Shown here piece after piece: positions 11,501 through 19,829 of a stretch of DNA of 64,000 nt. Both the position numbers and the translations under genes were made by a program. The notes under the pieces are model-generated. The model was given only the letters and a program-made list of their open reading frames with translations. It was not told where the DNA came from and did no database searches. Every line of letters begins with the position of its first letter. The stretch's first letter is position 1. Source of the DNA: Aporrectodea caliginosa (Eukaryota > Annelida > Clitellata > Crassiclitellata > Lumbricidae); contig JACEVL010005024.1 in NCBI GenBank assembly GCA_020284085.1, positions 682,001 to 746,000 of the forward strand, read 5' to 3'.

Positions 11501-11908
11501 GTTCTGTCTCAACGGATTGATGGAATGGAGAAGGTTATAGCCTATGGAAGTCGGTTATTCTCAACGTCCGAGAGGAATTATTGCATTACCCGGAAAGAAC
11601 TATTAGCTGTGGTCCACTTCACCAAAGTGTATCGGCAATACTTGTTAGGTAAACGTTTTGTTATGAGGACCGACCATGCCGCACTACAATGGTTGCAGAA
11701 GACACCTGAACCAATAGGTCAACAAGGACGTTGGCTGGAACGCCTTGCGGAGTTTGATTTTGAAATTGTCCATAGACCAGGGCGACAGCATGGGAATGCG
11801 GATGCTTTATCACGGAAGCCTTGCCGTCAATGCGGAAACGATTATACACTGGTCAGGGAAGTGATTAGCACAGCTGATTCGGCCGAAGAAGGGAGAATGG
11901 GTAGATAG
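8522..11908 (+). CDS. Gag-protease-reverse transcriptase-RNase H polyprotein
   Basis: 1128 codons in one frame, no frameshift between gag and pol. The N-terminal gag part is followed by a CCHC zinc knuckle (CFNCGRSGHLARQC, from residue 346) and an aspartic protease with DTGSEVSIIP (from residue 420). The reverse transcriptase catalytic YLDD is at residues 836-839, preceded by FCIDYRQLND. RNase H has acidic residues near 985 and the TDHAALQWL motif. The frame runs through the linker HGNADALSRKP and a CRQC motif, then stops about 35 residues later. The HHCC and DDE parts of integrase, normally next, are missing. The start ATG is the first one after the leader and gives a typical gag. All catalytic motifs seen look intact. 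Confidence 0.95.
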   Translation: MDLEGTRHYTLLDEASSLDRPEISTPVEKETTKTSEKYKMEPQKFWESADMDFFDRRIADRPEKKTIVGTNVMGMDSRFADELSGLIGNRRTLMKPGKFDGTGSLESFLTQFEVCARHNKWTSADKVDFLRCALDKAATQLLWDFGAKEDASYEQLVERLRQRYGAEGQSETYRAQLYYRRQRTDESLSDLLHDIRRLVVLAYPVPSSETTEIVARDAFLEAIRDRDLSLKVREKEPRTIDEAYRMALRLSAYQQMSENDDRRRPPNRVRGTHGIETGTEIQTQLDSFFSAQRKWQQQLEENLSRQLEELKGNRPPINQNTQPSVSWTNPNTRYSDVRNNGRDRACFNCGRSGHLARQCRQRRGRPGPAAREETSDPSMINTEEAIVTNHTTHQQPRIITDNAIYIRATIHGRSRMCLIDTGSEVSIIPSGYVEGLELQPSSHTLLAANGTGIRVLGELVVPLKLWHGFDLPTRFLVSDQVCEVMLGMAWLRQHRCHIGFGIGALFVGKRRIPLVKGNGSSWCRRVVVAEEMVVSPRSQCDVLSKTLYSNLSVTAPAWMTETSSVAPGVYVARIVVEDTADTTPVRVINLGEQPAKLCKDQIIGELHPVQVAESIANGSSERTLAESQVVNELMKDISDEVPADARERLKDMLTQYTDVFSISEDDLGRTNLCEHRIDTGDAHPVRQPLRRQPLFYKDAIEKQLDQMLATGVIEPAMSEWAANVVLAKKKDGTLRFCIDYRQLNDRTKKDSYPLPRIDECLDALSGAGWFSTFDLRSGYHQVTLNSADADKTAFVTRKGIFRWKVMPFGLCNAPATFQRLMDIVLSGLNFAVCLVYLDDVIVFGKSLEEHLDRVELVFQRLRLANLKLKPSKCHLLRRNVCFLGHIISSEGIAVDPVKVQEVLEWPVPEKLRDVRSFLGLCAYYRKFILNFSGVAAPLFALTKKERQFVWSPSCQEAFDKLKLALTTSPVLSLPVDSATYVLDCDASDVSIGAVLSQRIDGMEKVIAYGSRLFSTSERNYCITRKELLAVVHFTKVYRQYLLGKRFVMRTDHAALQWLQKTPEPIGQQGRWLERLAEFDFEIVHRPGRQHGNADALSRKPCRQCGNDYTLVREVISTADSAEEGRMGR

Positions 11909-12011
11909 ACCAGAAAGCCCAGACGAAGGGAGGGTCACTGAAGAAAGGCCAGTGATTTCAGTTATCGATCGGCCGCGCCGTACTATTAGACAGCCGGTGC
12001 GATTTCAGTAG
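11898..12011 (+). pseudogene. Remnant of the pol (post-integrase) C-terminus
   Basis: In a frame shifted relative to gag-pol, 37 codons run to a stop and end with RPRRTIRQPVRFQ. Basic, Pro-rich tails of this type typically close the pol polyprotein of Ty3/gypsy elements after integrase. Its position directly after the gag-pol stop, in another frame, suggests that an internal deletion removed the integrase core and joined the two sides out of frame. Confidence 0.6.
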
Positions 12012-12055
12012 GTGTTTAGGGTCGTTTGGTGTACATTGTTTGGTCCATATGTTGT

Positions 12056-12077
12056 TTACTCCTTTTCGTTTATTCAG
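12056..12077 (+). promoter_or_regulatory. Candidate 3' splice site before the ZCCHC24-like frame
   Basis: A pyrimidine-rich run (CTCCTTTTCGTTTATTCAG) ends in AG at 12076-12077 and is followed by GGC. Joined to the leader donor at 8462 it would give an mRNA in which the ATG at 12235 is near the 5' end. No cDNA evidence is available. Confidence 0.4.
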
Positions 12078-12234
12078 GGCGGGTATGCCCTATTCTTTTT
12101 GTTCATTTGCATATTCGATGAAAAGCCTATCTCTTGTCTAGACTGATTGACTTGTTGCCCCTGCGTGTGACACCCGCTTTTGCACTCGATGGTTTGGTGT
12201 CGGGATTGGTTTACTCTTTTTCATTTTGGTTTGA

Positions 12235-12879
12235 ATGCTTACCATGGAGACAGCTTATCCACTTGGTCGGCCTGTCCTTGGAAATAGGACTGAGAGTTGT
12301 GGTGAATTTGGGCCGGAAGTATCTTCATCTTTGGATGATTATCTTAACTATCGATTCTATCGATCAGCGACTAGAAGATTTGTACCAAGCATGGACTCTC
12401 AGGAGGAAAGAAGGAAGTATTTAAAACAGAATCTTTCAGAAGGCACTACGCCTATCGCGAGTTTCTGCATGCTACCTGACATGGATTCAGTAAAAGATAT
12501 GATGGATACACTTTACATTGGAGAAAAGCCAAAGAGAATACCTCCTAGTTCATACTTATGCCATCTGTGCTTTAAGAAAGGCCACTATATTCGGGATTGT
12601 GAACTGGCCTATCCACGAGAACCGGGCACTACTCCTTATCAAGGTAAAAAGAAATGCTTTGGAGAATTCATCTGTCATCAGTGTAATCGGACATGGAAAT
12701 CCGGAAATAGTTGGGCCAACATGGGACAAGAGTGTGGACGATGTCGGGTGAATATCTACCCTCGTAGGCAACGACCTCTGCAGAAGGGAGATCGTGCACA
12801 TGAAGCAGACAAGCCACATCTCCAGCACTTGTGTGAAATGTGTAAACGAAAGGGATCATCTTGCCAACTTGGTGACTAA
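12235..12879 (+). CDS. ZCCHC24-like CCHC plus 3CxxC zinc-finger protein carried by the retrotransposon
   Basis: 214 codons. Residues 109-122 form a CCHC knuckle in CHLCFKKGHYIRDC. They are followed by TPYQGKKKCFGE (133-144), the paired CxxC at 147/150 (CHQC) and 167/170 (CGRC), SGNSWANMGQEC (156-167), YPRRQRPLQK, and QHLCEMCKRKGSSC (C200, C203, C210). These blocks, in this order, are those of the cellular protein ZCCHC24, whose 3CxxC-type finger is related to that of the RNA-binding ZAR proteins. The first 100 residues are not recognisable. The frame has no intron, as expected if a processed host mRNA was captured. It sits in the env position, after pol and before the 3' LTR. Role unknown; RNA binding or nucleocapsid-like help is plausible from the domains. 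The start could also be the second Met (codon 4). Confidence 0.88.
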   Translation: MLTMETAYPLGRPVLGNRTESCGEFGPEVSSSLDDYLNYRFYRSATRRFVPSMDSQEERRKYLKQNLSEGTTPIASFCMLPDMDSVKDMMDTLYIGEKPKRIPPSSYLCHLCFKKGHYIRDCELAYPREPGTTPYQGKKKCFGEFICHQCNRTWKSGNSWANMGQECGRCRVNIYPRRQRPLQKGDRAHEADKPHLQHLCEMCKRKGSSCQLGD

Positions 12880-13035
12880 CTATATCAGACATTATTTGCT
12901 GATTTGATTATGACGTTGGATCTCATCACAGCTGAAATGATTGGACGTTGAATTTTGTCGTTTTCTTCACGTTGGATTTTATTAACCTTGATTATTCCGT
13001 TGGATTATTTACATTACGTCAACAAGATATTTTCG

Positions 13036-13065
13036 GTCTAGACAGATGTCTAGACATGACGTCAT
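13036..13065 (+). promoter_or_regulatory. Palindrome cluster: GTCTAGAC twice and a CRE-type ATGACGTCAT
   Basis: GTCTAGAC occurs at 13037-13044 and inside TGTCTAGACA at 13047-13056, immediately followed by the 10-bp palindrome ATGACGTCAT (13056-13065), the cAMP-response-element core. The same TGTCTAGACA lies upstream of the TATA box in both LTRs, and GTCTAGAC is also at 12136-12143 before the ZCCHC24-like frame. The cluster lies about 165 bp before the third frame, so it may be an internal enhancer or promoter. Confidence 0.4.
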
Positions 13066-13227
13066 GCAGTTGCTGGATTAGTAAATAAGTTAGTGGGTCA
13101 GCCTATTTTGTTAATCATTTGTTCCTAAGACGCTGTCGAAGTTGGATGACGCTCGTTGGTGCTTACTTGCGGTCGAAGGGAATAACTTTCTAATCATTCT
13201 GTTGCAATTTAAACTGATATTGCCCTG

Positions 13228-13815
13228 ATGGAATCTACTACGGAAATAGCAGCAACGACATCTACGAGTAACAGAATCTACACAGTTTCATGGTCAGGAG
13301 ATTTTCCACCTGCCACTACACAAACGGTGAGCTCTGACATAAAAAACAGTGTAATGCCTTGTGTTGGATTGGAGACGAGCATTATGCCTCGTTATGAGGA
13401 CATTTCCGCAACAGATTCTCTCCCAGATCTGGAATTTGCTGATGATATATTGAAAGATATGTTAGAGATGCCCAGTAGCCAAGTTTTCTTTCGGGAACTG
13501 TCGGATAATGATCTTCTCATCGGCGATGATTTGCCATTTAGTGCAATGAATAATCAGGCTGGTATGGGGAGTATTTCGTCTGAGGAATTGTTGCCAGTGG
13601 AAGAAAAGGATTCACCAGTGTCCGGGAATTTATTGAGGGACGTTTTTCGGGCTGCCAGATGGCTAATCACTGGAACGACCCGTGAACAAGGTGTTCGACT
13701 GTTGCGCCTTCGTTTCCCAGCCTGTCCGGAGTGGATCTTATGCGCCGCAGTCGAGTGCTATCAAACCATGGGACTGCCAGGAAGTGCAGAGGAACCAATT
13801 ACCATTGATGATTGA
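13228..13815 (+). CDS. Unrecognised acidic 195-residue accessory protein
   Basis: Open frame of 195 codons between the ZCCHC24-like frame and the 3' LTR. The N-terminal third is Ser/Thr-rich. Residues about 60-135 are strongly acidic (for example LPDLEFADDILKDMLEM). The C-terminal part (about 140-185) is predicted by eye to be helical, with Trp and a LLRLRFPACPEW segment that faintly recalls the FP motif of CUE/UBA-type ubiquitin-binding folds; this likeness is speculative. No transmembrane segment or signal peptide, so it is not an envelope glycoprotein. Its survival as an open frame in a young element supports a real gene. Confidence 0.6.
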   Translation: MESTTEIAATTSTSNRIYTVSWSGDFPPATTQTVSSDIKNSVMPCVGLETSIMPRYEDISATDSLPDLEFADDILKDMLEMPSSQVFFRELSDNDLLIGDDLPFSAMNNQAGMGSISSEELLPVEEKDSPVSGNLLRDVFRAARWLITGTTREQGVRLLRLRFPACPEWILCAAVECYQTMGLPGSAEEPITIDD

Positions 13816-13860
13816 AATCGTCTAAAGAGTTCTGAGCGAGGACGCTCATTTTTTCTTTGT

Positions 13861-13870
13861 CAGGAGGAAT
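13861..13870 (+). promoter_or_regulatory. Weak polypurine tract
   Basis: CAGGAGGAAT directly precedes the 3' LTR. Its AGGAGGAA core could prime plus-strand synthesis. It is short, but no better purine run is nearby. Confidence 0.45.
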
Positions 13871-14708
13871 TGTAACGATTTTTGCCCTGATGTTAACGGG
13901 TATATCTTTATTTTATTTCATCTGAACTCAATGATCTTCTTCTGAACTTAATTTGGACTTGATGAACTGTCCGCAAGCGGTAATCGCTCTAATGTACTTT
14001 GCGCGTACTCGATAACCTTGTAGCGTGTACTCGATAAACTTTAGGCGCACTGTTTAAACTCTAAACATAGCCAGACGGCTAGACAACTGTCTAGACAGGC
14101 GATTAGACAAAGGACTCGCGCCTTAAAACGCGTATAAATAAGGCCTCGCTTAGTTAAGGAAAAGAGAGAGTAACAGGGTTTTTAGTCGATGAAGTCAGTC
14201 GTCGGTGAACGGTCGATCAGTTAAGTCGTTGAGTAGTAATCAGTAGTCAGTAATCTGGATCAGTGATAAGTAATGAGTGATAAGTGATCAGTAGTCGTTT
14301 AAGAGACGGTTAATTCGTCTGATTAAGATTCGTTACATTACATCTTTTGCGTCGGAGCCTACTTTTACGGTTCATTCTGCGAGCGGAGTTCATTTGACGA
14401 TTGTTTAACTAATTAACTACAGACAATTGGAATCATCTTTCTTTATTTCTTCGATTGATGTTGGAGATATAACTATATTTCTGTTGATGAATAATACAAT
14501 CAGTCAACTTCAGAACGGCAATGTTTCTTTCCATTTCATCGTCTCAGGCTGACCGCTTGAGCCTTACCCAAGCCGACATATGTACTAGATTAAGGTTGCG
14601 GCGGATCCTGGTATAACTTTAACCTTGGTCTAGGGAGTTATCATCCACCCACGGTGACAATACATTAACTTTGCCACTCGGTTGGCCAATAGGGGTGGAA
14701 ACGTTACA
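13871..14708 (+). repeat. 3' LTR
   Basis: 838 bp, aligned with the 5' LTR at a constant offset of 6268 bases with no net indel. The only difference I see is G at 14627 against A at 8359. TATA copy at 14133-14140. CTAT target duplication follows at 14709-14712. Confidence 0.95.
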
Positions 14709-14712
14709 CTAT

Positions 14713-15384
14713 CATGACCTTTTTTACTTTACAAGGTTATTGGGCAACCCTCAGCCTAACTGCTAACGAAATGCCAACTCAGTGGTGTGCCCATCCAAAA
14801 ATTTTAATATATTGATTTGCCACTATACTTCGTGTCTCTAGTTTCGTCATTAGACAGATGAAAAGTTTCACGGTTTTAATAATGTGTGTTCTTGGAACTG
14901 TGATGCCATGATCACTACTAAAGTTAACCTGATTTGCCATCAGGCACTCTCCGCTCATATTGGTTTTAAAAGTATCAGTGCCATACAAACCTTGCATCAG
15001 AGGACAGCTGCATTATTACTGGGCTTCAATGCTGTTATCAAAATATTCTCGAATCTCTGTCCATGTTTTGATTGGGCAGAAATAAGCGTTGCCACAAATG
15101 TTGTCATATACATGCTTTTCTACAGCAAATTTTCTAGGGCAACTTTTTAGCATCAACCATTATAATTTGCAATGATTCAGGTGAGATCTTTAGCTGTGCT
15201 GCTTATTTAGATTGTCTCTTATGGTACTTATCGAAGCCAGACATAAATATTATTCAGCATTTTTTTATCTGTGTAGAATGCCACTGAAATTGAATGTATT
15301 TGAAAATCCTAATGAGAGCACTGTTGAGTCATTGCTGCTGTTTTCTCTTCGTAAGTACGTGGAAGAACAAGAGCAGCCATGGGC
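14713..15384. other. Unassigned flanking DNA
   Basis: No gene or repeat recognised. Minus- and plus-strand frames of 72 and 88 residues (14779-14997, 14884-15150) overlap each other and show no family likeness. Confidence 0.4.
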
Positions 15385-15520
15385 ATGAAGTTTTAGCTTC
15401 ATTTTTCTATGCCTGACATATGAGAGCGGGTGGCCAGTCCTCTTCCTTGCCGTCTTATCTTCCCACTGAAATTGATGGTTTGTGGTCAGAGTGCTCATTA
15501 TGGCTGAGTTGACTATAATA
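15385..15520 (-). repeat. Interspersed repeat, same family as 61215-61335
   Basis: Shares the string GGTGGCCAGT, a CTTGCCGTCTTAT-like block, a TGGTTTGTGGTCAGAGTGCTCATTA block and GGCTGA with 61215-61335, at perhaps 70 percent identity by eye. At 61 kb the repeat is followed by a tRNA-like head, so this is probably a headless SINE copy. Confidence 0.55.
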
Positions 15521-15763
15521 TGACTGGATTGAGAGGCTTTCCATTTGATGTGATGCCCGAATGAGATGATTTTTGAAGTGGCACTAGAAAACAATGACTT
15601 CCTACCTCTGTAATTGCATTTGCCTGTTTCTTCTAAGCAGACACAATTTTGGTACAGGGAGGAGCTACACAAACTTATCAGCATGATACCAATACACTAT
15701 TTTAAAGGCCAGATTGCTTAATTATGGATTGCATAAATTTATTAATTTAATTACTTCAAATAA

Positions 15764-16069
15764 GTAAGTAAGTAAGTAAGTGTGTTCTTTATTAAACGCT
15801 GGCAAACGCACGGCGCTGTACATACAAAGTTATACAAAGTTATCAAATAGTAGCGGAAAAGTTAGTAAATAGTCAACTAAAAAACACTATGGCCTAGCTG
15901 TACAACATCCTAGCCAGGAAACCGCGCCTGGTGAGGGAATCAAATCTAGAAAGAACACGGTTATGTGAGCGTGGGCGCAGATCGTGACCAGTATATAGGA
16001 CAGGGGTAGTAGGTAATGAAGGATATGTCCAGGATTATTGATAGTCTTGATTAGTTTTTGTCTAATAAG
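15764..16069 (-). mobile_element. CR1/L2-like LINE, 3' end (continues beyond the solo LTR to about 16935)
   Basis: On the minus strand, coding remnants read KLIKTINNPGHILHYLLP and then, after a frameshift, LRPRSHNRVLSRFDSL ending ...GFLARMLYS and a stop at about 15896. These match the C-terminal end of CR1-like reverse transcriptase proteins. The 3' UTR holds TACAGCGCCGTGCGTTTG and AATAAA, then an (ACTT)n tail (15762-15780 on the plus strand as AAGT units). The upstream part is separated by the solo LTR at 16074-16872. Confidence 0.75.
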
Positions 16070-16073
16070 TTAC

Positions 16074-16872
16074 TGTTGAGGAACTCAGATTTGCCTCAGG
16101 GTGTCAAATTAGCAACACTCTATGAGTGCCATTAGTTTAATTAATCCGTTTGTCTGTTCTGTATCATTACTGGCATCGAGCGAACTGTATGGGTGACGTT
16201 TACCCGTAGCGCACCATGGCAATTGCACTAGGTAACCCAATAAATCGACATTGTATGGAGCGCCGTTGGCTTGATACAGTCTGATGTCGTTTTGGGGATT
16301 TTGTCCTCCGAAATGCATGGGCTAGATTGGCAAAATGACACCCATGAGATGACGATTTTGGGTCATAAGGATTTTGGATGCATTAAATTACACACATGGG
16401 TGTCATTTTAAAACGACATCTCATGGGAAATTCGGCTATAAAAGGCGGAGGTTGGCCTTGGAAGAGTCAGTCTGGAGAAGACCTTCTTGAGATTCAGTCT
16501 TGAGCCCAGCTTTGACCTTGAAGTCTCGACTGGCAAAGAGGACCTGCCGTCGATCTACGTCGGACAACCGGGACCAGCCATCCGAGAAGCAGTCGCTTGA
16601 GGGCCTGCTCGGCTATAGAAAGGGAAAGCAGTTCTCTCGATGTCAAGTTGCATGTCAATGAGAACATTGTCTATTGTCTGTGTGAAAAACAAATAAAGTG
16701 GTGTTCTACGTGTATGCGCGTGTCACTGGTGACCTATTCAAGCCTCTCGATATACCACGAGAGCCGGACCAAGGACGAATCCCTTGTTGAGATCCTGGGT
16801 TTTGGGCATCCTGGTAGAGCTCTCTGCTCGCTCGGCAACAGAGTGGAGTTGAGAAGACCCGGGTTCGCAACA
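16074..16872 (+). mobile_element. Solo LTR, 799 bp
   Basis: Begins TGTTGAGG and ends CGCAACA (TGTTG/CAACA inverted ends). A 4-bp target duplication TTAC flanks it (16070-16073 and 16873-16876). Inside are a TATA box (TATAAAAG, 16437-16444) and AATAAA (16692-16697) about 250 bp later, the order expected for U3-R-U5. No internal element remains, so it arose by LTR-LTR recombination. It is inserted in the LINE described at 15764-16069. Its sequence is unrelated to the 838-bp LTR at 7603. Confidence 0.82.
16332..16427. promoter_or_regulatory. Dyad repeats upstream of the solo-LTR TATA box
   Basis: AAAATGACACCCATG (16332-16346) is perfectly inverted at 16395-16409. The neighbouring CCCATGAGATGACGATTTT is inverted with two differences at 16409-16427. 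The two motifs are permuted between the arms. They lie 10-100 bp before the TATA box and are probably U3 protein-binding sites. Confidence 0.5.
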
Positions 16873-16939
16873 TTACATTTGGAGCACACAGCTCTGGACA
16901 TTCTTCCTTCTGCGAGTTGTAACAATGTCCCTGAACCAC

Positions 16940-17700
16940 GTAGTTCTATCTTGCATATCTTATATATCTTAATGCATATGAAACTATATTTGATGCTCTG
17001 TTGAAATTGGGAATATAGACTTTATTAGTTAGCGGTAATTAAATGAATTAACCAGCATCTTTTACCAGCATTGTAAGGGATAAAGTAATTGGATATGGTT
17101 CTGGGATATTTCATGATTCTAGACTGTGGATAATTTAAAATCTCAATGTATTGCAAAGGTGTTGCCTGCTCAGCTGACTGAATTTTGCGGCAGTTGGACT
17201 GAAGTGCAGTGAAGAGAGTCAGTTGGGATGTTGGCTGTTGAGACTAGTCTAACAACCTGCTCCTGATCGATTGATTAAAAAGGAATGTTTTATTCGAATG
17301 GATGATCAGTTAGTTGCAGATTAGAGCGACAGAAAGTTCCTTCTATCTGACGAACTTTGGTGAGTGGTTATATCGTTGAAATTACATAGAACTATACAGT
17401 TGCCGTGACCTGAGACTATGTACAGACTCACCAGTGATCGAATTTGATTCTCACAGATCACGAAGTACAGTTTAAAATGTGAACCAATTAGTTTGGTAAT
17501 CATATTGTTGGATATATCGAATAGGCAGTAATAAATATTAAATAGCTTTATATCATAGATGCTGGTTTAAGTAAGATGGATCATACAATCTCTAATTTAC
17601 TATTTCATGATAAGCTCTATTAGAGGAATGATCTTACATTCCTTGTAGGTTTTTAGAATTATTAAATTATTCAAATTTAAATGAACTGTTCCTCCTTGTT
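16940..17700. other. Unassigned DNA
   Basis: AT-rich, with no open frame above 60 codons that resembles anything known. No repeat recognised. Confidence 0.4.
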
Positions 17701-18076
17701 GGGAAAACTAAAGTAACCGACCTGTGTAAGATCAAACACCAAGACACAGTCGTTATGGACCGTATGGTCCGACTACGCTACCTACCAGAGGGTAACCCAA
17801 CATTAGAACAGCTGTATAGAACAGCATAGGAGCGGAACCTCCATACTGTTGCCTTGGCGGACCAGGGCTATGTTCTGAACCCGCTCCATCCTCCTGTAAA
17901 GACACCCCTCTATTCCCTGCATCCCAGACTGCATGACCAAATTGTCCCACAGGCTGACAACTTAATGAGATGAGAAAAACGTTTTTAACAAGAATGCTTT
18001 ATAAATGTGTAAGATTTCATGTAAACCAAAGTGTGGTTATGCAATTGGATAAATAAAAAATATACTTACTTACTTA
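17700..18076 (+). repeat. Retroposon 3' end with (ACTT)n tail
   Basis: The block ends in GGATAAATAAAAAATATACTT followed by ACTTACTT (18055-18076), the same type of tail as the LINE ends at 15764 and 37835. The body (17720-17960) is GC-richer and contains no recognisable frame on the plus strand, so the family is uncertain. Confidence 0.45.
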
Positions 18077-18079
18077 GTT

Positions 18080-19065
18080 ACATCTTTCTTTAGCATGCAA
18101 TTGATTCACTCAGAAGCACAGGTGAGTTGCTAGTAACGATGATGGCAATTAGCTGTGGTGCAGGTGTTTTGATGCAGCATCTCCAGCATTAATGGTGATT
18201 ATCTGTATGTCTGAGTATTGACTTTTTTGGGTTGTTGGAATGATTCTGTTGCCTCAGCGCGTGGGTCCAGCAACATCCGATCAATATGGTGTGGCTTTCC
18301 TGACTTACAGAACTTTGCCTAAGAAGCAGTAATTCATTTGTGAATGGTTAGTGATTAGCACACATCGTAGAACGCTTTGCAAGCTGGTCGGACTTTTGTT
18401 GTACCTACTGTACAAGTTAAACGCTTCTGTGATTGTTACACCCATCTTGAATTCTACTGCAAACTGTGAGTAAAATCTAACTAAGTAATTTCTGAAGCCC
18501 TGCTTATTAGCTATGCTCAGGGCATTCTTATGAGACTTGTTTCAGCCAGTGTCTGTTTTCAGAAAGTACAATATAAGGAATAAGATCTAGTTGCTGGCAG
18601 ATCAGAGAGGGAAGGAGTCAATGGAGCTGTTTCTGTGGGTTGTGTTTAGGTTGAAATGAGAAGGTGGAGGATTGTATGGATCGGGGTAAGATTTTTCAAG
18701 AGATGGGACTTTAGTTTTGAATAGAAAGCCTGAGAAGTGGTCAGTAGGGGAGCTTGAGACAAGTTATGATGGGCAAATAACAGGAGGGCTGCGTGATTTG
18801 AGACTTTGTAAACTTCAGTGGGAGCTTGCTTCAGAGGTGATATACAGTTTGGGGTATGGGTTAGCCAGAGAACTTCAGTTGAGCAGTGACTGGAGTATTG
18901 TGAAGAGTGAGGTAAGAGGTGGAGCAGGATGTTTTTATAATGAAGAGTTGTGAACATGAGTGAGTTGGGATTATTGCATAGAATTATAGGTAATAGGAGA
19001 AATTGAATTAAATACTTCGGGGTTTTGGTTTCAACCAATGCAGTGATTTTAGAAAGGAGTGGTTT
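18080..19065. other. Unassigned, purine-rich on the plus strand
   Basis: A 181-codon minus-strand frame (19191-18646) runs through this stretch and into the LINE tail next to it. Its composition (Leu, His, Ser, Ile-rich) follows from the purine bias of the other strand, and I see no domain. It is not called as a gene. Confidence 0.35.
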
Positions 19066-19150
19066 AAAACTAATAATAATATAATAGTTATTCTTTAATG
19101 AAGCGCTTGACAAATGCACTGCGCTGTACATGTACATGTTATGATGATTA
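19066..19150 (-). mobile_element. LINE-type 3' tail
   Basis: On the minus strand it reads TACAGCGCAGTGCATTTG, then AAGCGCTTCATTAAAGAAT, then AT-rich TTATTATT repeats. The same tail occurs at 28350 and, more diverged, at 15790. Only the 3' end is recognisable. Confidence 0.6.
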
Positions 19151-19829
19151 AACAATTCACAACTCACAAGAACACAAATTACAGAAGACATAAATCAACA
19201 GCCATGCAAGGTGCAAGCTCACTGTACTGATGCCTGAGTGTCCTACACTGTCCTGGTGATAGATCAGGCAAATGCAATTCAAATAGGTTGAAGGTGATTG
19301 ATTTGAGTGGATTCAGCTCTAAGGAATAGAATTACAGTAGTACAGCTTGGAGAGAACAATGTAGGTAGCAGTGGTTTGAAGTCAACAGTGGATGGACTGC
19401 AGCAAAGGTGATGACTATGAATAAGGCAGATGCAAGATTGGCCAGAGAGATTTGAAATGGAGAGATTTAAGTTAAAAATGCTTTTTATCAGGGAGGAGTG
19501 ATAAGAGAACATTTAGGTATGATACTTCAGTTTCATAGCCTGGAAGAAAAAGCAGGAGAGAGGACTGGAGAGGAGATGAGTAGGATACTTGAGTGGGTAC
19601 TGATTCAAGGTTTGAGGAAGAGGCAGATTATGTGAGTCTAGAATGGATTGTATTGAGAAGCAAATGGTTGAATTCTATTAGAGAAAATGAGAAGAACGGA
19701 TTAGCAATTGAACTAGGAGTGAAGGAGGAGCCTGGGAGTGGGGAAGAAGACTTTCAGTGAAGAAAAGAGTGGATGGCTTTTCATAGGTGTTGTGGAATGA
19801 TGAGCTGGATTGGATAAGTGTAAGAGTAG
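19151..19829. other. Unassigned DNA
   Basis: Purine-rich on the plus strand, repeating words such as GTGGAGGAG and GAGAGGACTGGAGAGG. No gene or repeat family recognised. Confidence 0.35.

Larger units (their letters stand above)
7603..14708 (+). mobile_element. Ty3/gypsy-type LTR retrotransposon with accessory genes and no integrase
   Basis: A 7106-bp element bounded by two 838-bp LTRs and a 4-bp target duplication, CTAT (7599-7602 and 14709-14712). Order: LTR, primer-binding region, gag-protease-RT-RNase H frame, relic of the pol C-terminus, ZCCHC24-like frame, unknown frame, LTR. The LTRs differ at a single base that I can see (A at 8359, G at 14627), so the insertion is recent and the internal frames have had little time to decay. 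The integrase region is absent. This copy can be mobilised only if another element supplies integrase, unless an accessory protein replaces it, which is unlikely. Confidence 0.95.

Noticed and set aside
12134..12828. Other frames overlapping the ZCCHC24-like gene on both strands
   Set aside because: They lack motifs and lie opposite or out of register with the frame that has clear zinc-finger conservation.
16597..17004. 135-codon plus-strand frame
   Set aside because: It lies in the solo LTR and runs past its end; no family likeness.
18646..19191. 181-codon minus-strand frame
   Set aside because: Low-complexity Leu/His/Ser composition from a purine-biased strand; it overlaps a LINE tail and has no recognisable domain.
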